From Dyadobacter luteus (GTDB lineage: Bacteria > Bacteroidota > Bacteroidia > Cytophagales > Spirosomataceae), in the NCBI RefSeq assembly GCF_003383615.1, contig NZ_QNUL01000006.1, forward strand, positions 62,001 through 126,000: a stretch of DNA of 64,000 bases. The letters run 5' to 3'. Every line of letters begins with the position of its first letter. The stretch's first letter is position 1. Shown piece after piece: positions 39,766 through 48,490 of this stretch. The notes below the pieces were generated by a model, which saw only the letters and a list, made by a program, of their open reading frames with translations, ran no database searches and was not told the origin of the DNA. The translations under genes and the position numbers were made by a program.

Positions 39766-41850
39766 TCACTTCTTCGCAAACTCTGCCTTTCCGCTATCCA
39801 GGAATTTCGCGAAGCTGGCTGCGCTGCGATCATAGTTTTTAGGAGCTACCAATAGGTTTCCTTCATGATCTACAAGGCAATAATGAGGTTGTGCATTGTT
39901 GTTGTATTTCACAATCTGAAGATCTGCATTCTGTGCACCGATTGTCTTTTTGACTTTATTGTCATAAGACGAAGTGTACCATTCTGCTTCCGGTAATTCA
40001 GTTTTGTCATCCACATATAAAGCTACAATCACATAGTCATTCTGAAGTCTTTTCAATACTTCCGGCTCCGGCCACACGCGTGCTTCCATTTCACGGCAGT
40101 TTACACAACCATGTCCGGTGAAATCTATGAAAACTGGTTTGTTGACTTTCTTAGCATGAGCCAACGCCTCTTTCAGATCAAAGAAACCATCCAGATCATG
40201 TGGTAAATGAAACAGATCACCATATTTTTTTGAAACGGTCGAAGGCTCCTTCAGTGCTCCTGTTGCACGTTTGCTCAAATCAAAATCAATTGTAGATTGT
40301 GGCGGCAGGTAACCGGCAAGTGCTTTCAAAGGCGCTCCCCACATGCCGGGAATCATATAAATCACGAAAGTGAAAGTGACGATAGATAACAACAGTCGTG
40401 GTACACTCACTTTTTCCAATGGAGAATCATGCGGAGTTCTGATTTTTCCCAACAGATAAAAACCTAACAGACCAAAAATCGCTATCCAGAATGCCAGATA
40501 AACTTCGCGGTCGAGCAGCCTCCAGTGGTATACCTGATCAGCAATACTGAAAAACTTAAGTGCCAGGGCAAGTTCCAGGAAGCCTAAAACAACCTTGACA
40601 GTATTTAACCAGCCACCGGATTTAGGTAATGATTTCAACCATTGTGGAAATAATGCAAACAGGGTAAATGGAATAGCAAATGCAGCTGAAAATGCAGCCA
40701 TACCGATAATCGGTTTCACCACTTCGCCACCGGCAGAGGCTACCAAAAGGCTTCCTACGATTGGACCTGTGCAGGAGAATGAAACCAGTACCAAAGTAAA
40801 TGCCATAAAGAAAACACCTGCATATCCTCCTTTGTCGGCGCGGGCATCCATTTTGTTTACAAAACCGCTTGGAAGTACAATTTCAAACAGGCCCAGGAAT
40901 GACAAGCCGAAAACGAAGAAGATGGCAAAGAATAGCAAATTCGGGAACCAGTGTGTACTCAGGAAGTTGGCAAATGCCGGTCCGTTGATGCGCGAAACCA
41001 CTGTTCCGATCAGTGTATATATAAGGATAATAGAAATGCCGTATACCAGCGCTTTCACTTTGCCACCTTCCTGATTGGTAAAATAACTTACCGTCATAGG
41101 AATAATAGGAAATACGCAGGGGGTCAGTAACGCGACCAGACCCGAAAGAAAAGCAGCCAGGGCAAATCCCCAAAGTGATCCGTCTCCTGTACTTTCCGTT
41201 GTGTTGCCTTCGCTTTGAATGGTAGAGACAGCCGTGCTGGAATCAGTGGTGGCAGCCAAAGCTTCGTTGTCATCCGTTGCAGCCGAATCTGCACCGGCCA
41301 CCTCTTCAGATGGAGCTGTTGCTACTGTTGCTTCTGTATTACTATCAGTTGAATTTTCTGTCGAGCCAGCGATAATTTTCAATCCCTTAAATTCGAAATC
41401 CTGGTTTCCCGGAATACAAAGTCCCGAAGTGTGGCTGCAAGTCTGGTATTCTGAACTTCCTTTGATCACCGGATTGTCTTCCAGGATCTTTACAGTCTGT
41501 TTGAAAACAGCTTTTTTATCGAAGTAACGTACATTACCTCCCCAGATCTCCTCAAATTTCTGCTTGGGATTTTGAGGTTTCAGTTTACCTACGACTTCAA
41601 AAGTTTTATTTTTCTCAAAAGCGAATGTCGTCAGCATGGGACCCAGATCCGGATCGAAATCAGAAGAATAGATATACCAGTCGTTATCAAGGACGGCTGT
41701 GAAAACCAGATCTACCGTTTCACCTTTCTTTATCTCATTTTTGGAGAAGGTGTAAGTCCAGTGTGCTTTATCTTTTTGAATTCCCTGAGCAAATGACAGA
41801 TTTCCTGCTAAAGCAAACAGGCCGAGGAGAAATGAAAAATAACGGTTCAT
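39766..41850 (-). CDS. dsbD: DsbD-like thiol:disulfide interchange protein
   Basis: 694 residues from ATG 41850, whose signal peptide (MNRYFSFLLGLFAL to SFAQ) is buried in the longer reading to 41892. Domains: periplasmic N-terminal domain (about 25-170, with a Cys pair in the TCSHTSGLCIPG region), an acidic Ala/Thr/Ser linker (about 180-230), eight-span DsbD membrane domain with LLTPCVFPIIPMTV and VSFSCTGPIVGS, then a thioredoxin domain with the CVNC redox site (GHGCVNCREME). It moves electrons from the cytosol to periplasmic thiol proteins and cytochrome maturation. The redoxin and c-type haem genes at 53.7-55.6 kb could be clients, but nothing links them directly. Confidence 0.94.
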   Translation of the reverse strand: MNRYFSFLLGLFALAGNLSFAQGIQKDKAHWTYTFSKNEIKKGETVDLVFTAVLDNDWYIYSSDFDPDLGPMLTTFAFEKNKTFEVVGKLKPQNPKQKFEEIWGGNVRYFDKKAVFKQTVKILEDNPVIKGSSEYQTCSHTSGLCIPGNQDFEFKGLKIIAGSTENSTDSNTEATVATAPSEEVAGADSAATDDNEALAATTDSSTAVSTIQSEGNTTESTGDGSLWGFALAAFLSGLVALLTPCVFPIIPMTVSYFTNQEGGKVKALVYGISIILIYTLIGTVVSRINGPAFANFLSTHWFPNLLFFAIFFVFGLSFLGLFEIVLPSGFVNKMDARADKGGYAGVFFMAFTLVLVSFSCTGPIVGSLLVASAGGEVVKPIIGMAAFSAAFAIPFTLFALFPQWLKSLPKSGGWLNTVKVVLGFLELALALKFFSIADQVYHWRLLDREVYLAFWIAIFGLLGFYLLGKIRTPHDSPLEKVSVPRLLLSIVTFTFVIYMIPGMWGAPLKALAGYLPPQSTIDFDLSKRATGALKEPSTVSKKYGDLFHLPHDLDGFFDLKEALAHAKKVNKPVFIDFTGHGCVNCREMEARVWPEPEVLKRLQNDYVIVALYVDDKTELPEAEWYTSSYDNKVKKTIGAQNADLQIVKYNNNAQPHYCLVDHEGNLLVAPKNYDRSAASFAKFLDSGKAEFAKK

Positions 41851-42099
41851 ATATGGTAACTTAATTAATCGCAACGACTGACAGAATTTCAAAGAGTAAA
41901 CTTAGAGTATATTGTCCTGATCACAGTAATTCAACGTTATTTTTAAGAAAAAATTCATTGTGCCGTCGGCTGCTAGGTAGGAATAATGCTATTGTACCAC
42001 CGGAAGCGATTCGTATTGCCGGGGCTTAATTTCATTTTATACTTCATTCGGGATGCGTTAACTTTGGTGATTCAAAAACAAGAGAATATACCGGAAATC

Positions 42100-42888
42100 A
42101 TGCCACAACCATTATACGTAGTTAAAATCGGAGGAAATGTAATTGACAATGCTGAAGCCTGCACCCGCTTCTTAAAGAGTTTTGCGGGACTTGCTGCGAA
42201 GAGTATACTTGTGCATGGGGGAGGGAAAGTGGCAACGCAAATGGCATCCCGTTTACAGATTGAAACGCAGATGGTAGACGGGCGCCGGATTACGGATAAG
42301 GCAATGCTGGATGTAGTGACGATGGTATATGGCGGACTTGTAAATAAAAATCTGGTAGCTCAGCTTCAATCGTATGGCTGCAACGCAATCGGGCTGACCG
42401 GAGCTGACGGAGGCATCATCCGTTCAGTCAAGAGACCGGTTAAAACGATTGACTACGGCTATGTAGGAGATATTGAAGAAGTCGATGATAGACAAATTGA
42501 AGCGTTGCTTGCAAGTAGCCTTATTCCTGTTATCGCTCCGCTGACGTATAGCGCTGAAGGGTTGCTTTTGAATACAAATGCCGATACAATGGCATCCGCA
42601 ACTGCTGTAGCGATGGCACAAACCGCTGAAGTGAAGCTGATTTACTGCTTTGAAAAAAAAGGTGTTTTAACTGACGTAGAGGATGATAACTCTGTGATTG
42701 CTTCGTTAACTCCCGAGACCTACGCGCATTACCTCGACTCAGGGGTAATTAATAAGGGAATGATTCCAAAGCTTGATAATGCTTTTGCAGCCCTGGAGCA
42801 AGGCGTTTCACAGGTAATTATTTGTCATGCAGATGAACTGGACCAGGCGATTGCTGGGGAGGCTGGGACAACGCTTTCTCTCGTATAA
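42100..42888 (+). CDS. argB: acetylglutamate (or N-acylglutamate) kinase
   Basis: 262 residues from ATG 42100 (MPQPLYVVKIGGNVID). A longer reading to 41986 adds 38 hydrophobic residues that do not fit the family. Amino-acid kinase fold: KIGGNVID phosphate loop, LVHGGGKVA, NTNADTMAS and GMIPKLDNA. Second step of arginine synthesis. In some Bacteroidota the pathway uses N-succinyl in place of N-acetyl intermediates, so the acyl group is not certain. It stands alone here; argH is 13 kb away. Confidence 0.94.
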   Translation: MPQPLYVVKIGGNVIDNAEACTRFLKSFAGLAAKSILVHGGGKVATQMASRLQIETQMVDGRRITDKAMLDVVTMVYGGLVNKNLVAQLQSYGCNAIGLTGADGGIIRSVKRPVKTIDYGYVGDIEEVDDRQIEALLASSLIPVIAPLTYSAEGLLLNTNADTMASATAVAMAQTAEVKLIYCFEKKGVLTDVEDDNSVIASLTPETYAHYLDSGVINKGMIPKLDNAFAALEQGVSQVIICHADELDQAIAGEAGTTLSLV

Positions 42889-43007
42889 TTCTCTCCCTGC
42901 TTTGAGGAGTAGTTCATGGATGGATATTGTATGGGTATTCTATTTATGGATTATTTAAATAAAAAATAGTTTTATTTTTAAATATTGATTTTGTCTTATG
43001 GTTTTGG

Positions 43008-43025
43008 GGATAATTGAAATTATCC
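43008..43025. promoter_or_regulatory. perfect inverted repeat, possible operator
   Basis: GGATAATTGAAATTATCC: eight-base arms around GA, 211 bases before the SusC start. No regulator gene is adjacent. Confidence 0.35.
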
Positions 43026-43054
43026 TTTGTGATGTCTGTTGCAGGCAATAGAAA

Positions 43055-43071
43055 ATTTGGGCAATCCAAAT
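43055..43071. promoter_or_regulatory. second inverted repeat, possible operator
   Basis: ATTTGGGCAATCCAAAT: six-base arms around GCAAT, 30 bases after the first repeat. Confidence 0.3.
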
Positions 43072-43235
43072 GATGTGCCGATGTTGTTATGGTTGTTATG
43101 AAAAGAAAATTAATGAATCAAATAATAGTTATTAAAATAATTTATTAATTTGGTGCCATAATTCTCTTTTTTATCAATGTTTATGGTCATTGTTTAGAAA
43201 GAGGTAAAAATTCACTATAACCTCAATAAAATTCT

Positions 43236-46200
43236 ATGCGAAATTTTTTACTCAGACTTATTATCCTGATGATAGTAAGTGCCCCCGTATTCGCTCAAAC
43301 GATTACCGGGAAGGTGACTACAGCATCAGATGGACAGCCTCTTCCGGGTGTATCTGTTCTTGTGAAGGGTACAAGCGCAGGAACTACAACGGATGCTGGT
43401 GGTCAGTTCAGTATTTCTGCTGCTTCCGGCAGTACGCTCATCGCTTCTTTTATTGGTTTTCAAGCTAAAGAAGTAGTTATTGGAAACCAAACCGTCATTG
43501 AAATTGCTCTTGTAGAAGATGCAACCCAGCTTGGAGAAGTGGTGGTAACTGCACTTGGTATTAAAAGGGAATCTAAATCGATTGGGTATTCAGCTCAGAA
43601 AATCGAAGCAAGAGAATTTACCAAAGCAAGCCCTCCTGATCTGGCTTCAGGTTTGATGGGTAAGTCGGCGGGGCTTAACATCTCTGCAACCAACGGTGTA
43701 CAAGGTGGTTCACAACGTATCGTGATCAGAGGGAATAACAGTATTCTTGGGAGTAACCAACCTCTGATCGTTATTGACGGAATCCAGGTTACGAACGACC
43801 CTATTGGCGGCAAACAGGGAAAAAGTGATGATGTGACGAGTCCGAAAGATTGGGGATCATTCCTGAATTTTCTGAATCCTGATGAAATCGAAGATATTAC
43901 TGTATTGAAGGGGGCTAATGCTGCTGCACTTTACGGAGCACGCGGCGCGAATGGTGTAATCCTTATTACCAACAAGCGTGGAGGAAAGAAGCCTGGCCTG
44001 GGATTGGATTATAACTTCTCGACACTATCCACAAGTGCATACCGTTACATGGATGTGCAAAATGAGTACGGATATGGCGCAGCTTCAGCACTATGGTCTG
44101 CAACACAACCTTTCCCAACTACAGCGGACGGACAACCTCGTTACCCTGGTAACTATGCATGGGATGCGCAGGATGTAAACAACAACTACCGTAGCGGTGG
44201 ACCTGTTCCGGGAGGTTACCAATCCTGGGAATTGTTCAGCTGGTATGGTCCTGCTGCTTCATGGGGACACAAACTGGACGGTACTGAAATTCAGTGGTGG
44301 GATGGAACTAAACGTTCATGGAGCCCTCAACCGGATAACCGTAAAGCATTTTTCCGCAAAGGAAACACCACAACGCACAACCTTTCTTTCAGTGGAGGTG
44401 GTGAATTCGGTACTATTCGTGTAGGTCTTACTCGCCTGGACAACAAAGCGATTGTTCCGAACAGCGATTATAACCAGACCAACGTAAATCTTGGATCTTC
44501 ATTGACGATCTCTAAAAAGGTGAAGGCTGATGTAACAGCGAGTTATACAAACTATACGCGTTTGAATACCCCGGAAGCAGCAGGTGATAACGGCTGGACC
44601 AACTTTATGATCCATGGTATGTCACGTGACTACAAGCCCTTGGAACTGGATACTTATAAGTTGGCTGACGGTAGCAAAAACTTCTTTGACCGCACATCCA
44701 AATTCGGATACTATCCTTACAATAACAATGCATTTAAGGATATGTTCTGGAAAGTATTTGAAAACAACCAGCGTCTGACAAGAAATCAGCTTCTGGGATC
44801 CGTTAAACTTTCTGCTGACGTTACTCCATGGTTGAACCTGAGTGGTCGCACATCTATCAGTCAGGCCAATACCAATATTGAAAGCAAATATACTCCTACT
44901 GACGTGGCAGGTATAGAAGGTCAGTATGGTCTGGAAAATGTGAATAACCAGGATGTAAACTTTGAAGGTTTTGCTTCAGCGCATAAGGACAATATCTTCG
45001 GATCTAAATTCAATGCAAGTATCCTTGTAGGTTCATCTGCATTGAGAAGCAGAAGTCATGGTGTGAATAACTGGAACAATGGGCCTTTCTCTGTTCCAAA
45101 CAAATATTACCTGGGTAACTTTATCGATAGAACTAAATTTACTATTGAGGAAACACGTTACGGCATGAACCTGAACTCTCTGTTTGGTATCATTGATCTT
45201 TCCTATAACAACTATCTGTTTCTGCAGGTGACGGGCCGTAATGACTGGTCATCTACACTTCCAGTTGCAACAGCCTCTTATTTCTTCCCGTCGGCAAGTT
45301 TGAGTTATGTATTCTCAGAGGCTATTCCGGCATTGAAAGATCAGAATGTGTTGAGCTATGGTAAGTTCAAGCTGTCTGCAGCACAAAGTGCAAATGGTAC
45401 TAATCCTTACCAGACTCAGTATACCTATAATGCCGGCGTTATTTCAAACACGGTTGATGGTGCTGTGCCTGCAGCATTCGGAGGTGTTCCTGTTCGTCGT
45501 CTGCAAACTACTTTGCCTCCGGGAGCATTGCTGGAGCCTCAGCGTAATAAATCGTATGAGATCGGTGCTGAACTGGGTTTTCTTCAGAATAAGCTGAATC
45601 TTGAATTTACTTACTATTCTTCAAAAGCAACAAGTCAGATTCTTGAATCAGCTATTGCGACTTCTTCAGGAGCTTCAAAAGTTCGCTTCAATACCGGAGA
45701 GTTAGCTAATAAAGGTTTTGAGTTTATAGTAAGAGCAACACCGATACAGTCCACCAATCTACGTTGGGATGTGACTTTGAATGGTGCTCACAACCAGAAC
45801 AAGGTTATTTCTCTTGCAGATGGCATTGATCGTTACGAAATCGCCAACATGTGGGGAAATAACGGTGCAGCGATGTATGTTACTGCCGGCCAGAACTACG
45901 GTACGATTTATGGCTATGACTACACTTATCTGAATGGTAAAAAAGTTGTAAAAAGAGTGCTTGATACAAGCGATCCTACAAAAGTGGTGGGTACACAATA
46001 TGTAACAACTGCTGATCCTGTTGCAATCGGTAATACAACGCCCAAGCTGACCGGGGGACTTGGTAATACCATTCGTTACAAGAATGTAAGCCTTTATGTT
46101 TTGGCTGATTTCAAGATAGGTGGAGACTTATTCTCAGCTGACTACGGTGCTTCAATTGCGCACGGTTTGTCACCGGAAACATTGAAGGAAAGAAACGGAG

Positions 46201-46628
46201 GAGGTTTGCCTTATACTTACCCTGACGAAAGCACTGCAAACCACGGTGTAATTATTGATGGGGTGTTTGCAGACGGTACGCCGAATACAGATGTTGTTCA
46301 CTACCTGTACAAATACCTGGGTTCTCATGGTGGCTGGTCCAACGTGAACGTAATCCCGCGCAGCAATCAGGTGTTCACCAATTCATGGGCAAAAGTACGT
46401 GAGGTAACGCTGACTTACTCTGTACCCTCTGAAATCGTGAAACGTACCAAATTCCTTCAGGGACTTGATATTTCGTTTGTAGGCCGTAACCTGTTCTACA
46501 TCTTTACTACGCTGCCTGAGAACATGAATCCGGAAGCGATCAACGGAACAGGTAATGCACAAGGTTTCCAGTGGTCTCAGTTCCCGGGAACACGCGACCT
46601 GGGTTTCTCTATCAAAGCAAGACTATAA
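43236..46628 (+). CDS. SusC/RagA-family TonB-dependent outer-membrane transporter
   Basis: 1130 residues. Signal peptide to about 20 (PVFAQ), carboxypeptidase-regulatory-like domain (about 22-98, VSVLVKGTSAGTTTD), TonB-box region LGEVVVTALGIKRESKS (about 105-121), plug with RIVIRGNNSI, PLIVIDGI and GARGANGVILITNKRG, then the barrel. It ends GFSIKARL: the last residue is Leu, not the usual Phe. No STN domain. Belongs to the longer SusC subgroup whose partner is a SusD-like_2-type lipoprotein, which starts 28 bases downstream. No glycoside hydrolase is adjacent, so the cargo is unknown and may not be a sugar. Confidence 0.95.
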   Translation: MRNFLLRLIILMIVSAPVFAQTITGKVTTASDGQPLPGVSVLVKGTSAGTTTDAGGQFSISAASGSTLIASFIGFQAKEVVIGNQTVIEIALVEDATQLGEVVVTALGIKRESKSIGYSAQKIEAREFTKASPPDLASGLMGKSAGLNISATNGVQGGSQRIVIRGNNSILGSNQPLIVIDGIQVTNDPIGGKQGKSDDVTSPKDWGSFLNFLNPDEIEDITVLKGANAAALYGARGANGVILITNKRGGKKPGLGLDYNFSTLSTSAYRYMDVQNEYGYGAASALWSATQPFPTTADGQPRYPGNYAWDAQDVNNNYRSGGPVPGGYQSWELFSWYGPAASWGHKLDGTEIQWWDGTKRSWSPQPDNRKAFFRKGNTTTHNLSFSGGGEFGTIRVGLTRLDNKAIVPNSDYNQTNVNLGSSLTISKKVKADVTASYTNYTRLNTPEAAGDNGWTNFMIHGMSRDYKPLELDTYKLADGSKNFFDRTSKFGYYPYNNNAFKDMFWKVFENNQRLTRNQLLGSVKLSADVTPWLNLSGRTSISQANTNIESKYTPTDVAGIEGQYGLENVNNQDVNFEGFASAHKDNIFGSKFNASILVGSSALRSRSHGVNNWNNGPFSVPNKYYLGNFIDRTKFTIEETRYGMNLNSLFGIIDLSYNNYLFLQVTGRNDWSSTLPVATASYFFPSASLSYVFSEAIPALKDQNVLSYGKFKLSAAQSANGTNPYQTQYTYNAGVISNTVDGAVPAAFGGVPVRRLQTTLPPGALLEPQRNKSYEIGAELGFLQNKLNLEFTYYSSKATSQILESAIATSSGASKVRFNTGELANKGFEFIVRATPIQSTNLRWDVTLNGAHNQNKVISLADGIDRYEIANMWGNNGAAMYVTAGQNYGTIYGYDYTYLNGKKVVKRVLDTSDPTKVVGTQYVTTADPVAIGNTTPKLTGGLGNTIRYKNVSLYVLADFKIGGDLFSADYGASIAHGLSPETLKERNGGGLPYTYPDESTANHGVIIDGVFADGTPNTDVVHYLYKYLGSHGGWSNVNVIPRSNQVFTNSWAKVREVTLTYSVPSEIVKRTKFLQGLDISFVGRNLFYIFTTLPENMNPEAINGTGNAQGFQWSQFPGTRDLGFSIKARL

Positions 46629-46656
46629 GCGAACGGCTAAAATTTATTGAAGAAAT

Positions 46657-48258
46657 ATGAAAATTATATCAAAAATATCAGGTGTTGCTTTGGTTGCTTT
46701 GCTGTTATCAGTAACCTCATGCAAAAACGATTTTGAATCTATCAACGATCCTTGGGATCAGCCGACGAGCGCATCCACTCCCGAGATTTTTAATGCGGTG
46801 GTGAGCTCTCTGCCACTAACGGGAGGAGAGCAATCGGTGATGAACTCCTGGTTGTATCCGATTACGCAACAAGCAACGGTTGTTGGTAGTGCCTATCCGT
46901 TTAACAATGCGAACGGGGCTTTGTGGGAAAACTATTATTACACGCTGGGCAATGTTCGTATTCTGGAAGATCGTATTGCCAAAAGTGCCGATCCTGCCTC
47001 TATGAACAACTTGTCGGCTATGATCAAGACGATTATGGCCTACAAATCCTTCAAGATGACCAATTATTTTGGTTCCTTACCTTATAAGGATGCGGGTTAT
47101 GCTGCTCTTGCAGGAGAAAAGGGGACTCAGGTATACAAAGCTGTGTATAATACTCAGGAAGAGATTTACACAGATATTCTGGCGAATCTGAAATGGTCAG
47201 TAGATAACTTCAGTACGAATGCAAATCAGGTAAGCCTGGGTTCTTATGAAACACTTTTCAAAGGTGATATCAGTGCCTGGGTTAAATTTGCAAATAGTCT
47301 GCGTTTATACATAGCCGTAACGATGTATGATAAAAATACGGCGCTAGCTACGACCCACATTACCGAAGCGCTTGCGAAACCTTTGTTGGATAGTAATGTT
47401 GGAATGTGGCCAAGCAATATCACCGGGCTGACTTTCCAGTGGAGAGAATGGTCTTTCTCTGCTAACTGTTACCTGCGTTTCGGATCTACCATGTGGAATC
47501 TGATGGCGTCCAATGAAAATCCTGATGGTAGCGGTATTTTCGATCCTCGTGCAAAAGTGTTCTATGAGTCGAATAATGCAGGAACCTGGGCAGCTTATCC
47601 ACAAAACCCAACTGCTAATACGCGCTCAGAAGGTGGACTTCCTTATGATAAAAAACGCTATACTGATTGGGCAAATAAGGGCGCGGGTAATTTGTATTCT
47701 CCTTTCAACCTTTACTTTGAGCAGGATATTACTTCTATTCCCGAATTGATTCTGACAAAAGCACAGGTTCATTTTATTAAGGCTGAAGTGTATAACCGTG
47801 GGTTGGGTGTGGCTGCAAATGCAGCAACCGCCAAAACAGAATATGAAGCAGGTATCAAATCTTCTGTGGATATGTGGAAGGGAATTGCAGTTGCTTCTCC
47901 GGTATGGGTAGTAAACAAACCTGCAGCAGCTACAGCCACTACTGCAGAGATGACGGCTTTACTTGCTGCTCCGGCGGTTGCCTACAATACGGCAAGCCTC
48001 AGTACAGCACTAAAGCAGATCTATGCACAGTTGTGGATTGATCAGTTCCGTCAGCCATGGGATTCATGGACATTGAAGAGAAGAACAGGTGACTTGACGC
48101 CTATGGCAACCTCCAATACACAGTTTTATCAAACCAACTTCGGATCATTCCAAAGATTTGTTTATCCGGGTACAGAGCAACAATATAACGGTGATAACTG
48201 GAAACTGGCTATGGGTGGTTCAGATAGTGAGTCTACCAAACTTTGGATCACTAAGTAA
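46657..48258 (+). CDS. SusD-like outer-membrane lipoprotein (SusD-like_2 type)
   Basis: 533 residues. Lipobox VTSC (Cys22). Helical body with WVKFANSLRLYIAVTMYD, the signature of the SusD-like_2 group, and a C-terminal region LWIDQFRQPWDSWTLKRRTG in the place of the SusD RWFDLVR element. It caps the SusC transporter encoded 28 bases upstream. A terminator-like hairpin follows. Confidence 0.93.
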   Translation: MKIISKISGVALVALLLSVTSCKNDFESINDPWDQPTSASTPEIFNAVVSSLPLTGGEQSVMNSWLYPITQQATVVGSAYPFNNANGALWENYYYTLGNVRILEDRIAKSADPASMNNLSAMIKTIMAYKSFKMTNYFGSLPYKDAGYAALAGEKGTQVYKAVYNTQEEIYTDILANLKWSVDNFSTNANQVSLGSYETLFKGDISAWVKFANSLRLYIAVTMYDKNTALATTHITEALAKPLLDSNVGMWPSNITGLTFQWREWSFSANCYLRFGSTMWNLMASNENPDGSGIFDPRAKVFYESNNAGTWAAYPQNPTANTRSEGGLPYDKKRYTDWANKGAGNLYSPFNLYFEQDITSIPELILTKAQVHFIKAEVYNRGLGVAANAATAKTEYEAGIKSSVDMWKGIAVASPVWVVNKPAAATATTAEMTALLAAPAVAYNTASLSTALKQIYAQLWIDQFRQPWDSWTLKRRTGDLTPMATSNTQFYQTNFGSFQRFVYPGTEQQYNGDNWKLAMGGSDSESTKLWITK

Positions 48259-48284
48259 TACAGTAATCCCTTCTTAGGTAATAT

Positions 48285-48317
48285 CAAACAGAGACTACTT
48301 TTTGTGGTCTCTGTTTG
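48285..48317. terminator. hairpin after the second SusD gene
   Basis: CAAACAGAGAC (48285-48295) pairs with GTCTCTGTTTG (48307-48317); inner pairs extend the stem. The T run lies in the loop and after the stem only as TT, so termination is likely but not certain. Confidence 0.55.
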
Positions 48318-48490
48318 GTTTGCAACTATTTAAATAACAATTATTTAGTGTTAAATTACTGTTTATTAATTTTTCTATTACTTTAAACTGAATTGCCGTG
48401 ACACAGAGGAAATAGTACAATTTTAATTTTTCAAAATCAGGCCATGAGATAAGGTTACAAATAACCCGCTCGTAAACAATTTTTAAACTT

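Larger units (their letters stand above)
42889..43235. other. AT-rich intergenic region before the second SusC gene
   Basis: 347 bases with no gene. It contains two perfect inverted repeats, listed separately, and TTAATTTG (43145-43152), a near match to the -7 element. It should hold the promoter of the SusC/SusD pair at 43236. Confidence 0.5.

Noticed and set aside
39705..39833. 43-residue N-terminal extension of the MntA-like antitoxin
   Set aside because: It would overlap the dsbD coding end on the same strand and adds no part of the nucleotidyltransferase fold.
42889..43235. Riboswitch or small RNA in the long gap before the second SusC
   Set aside because: Only simple inverted repeats of operator size are seen; no multi-helix structure or known aptamer core is recognisable.
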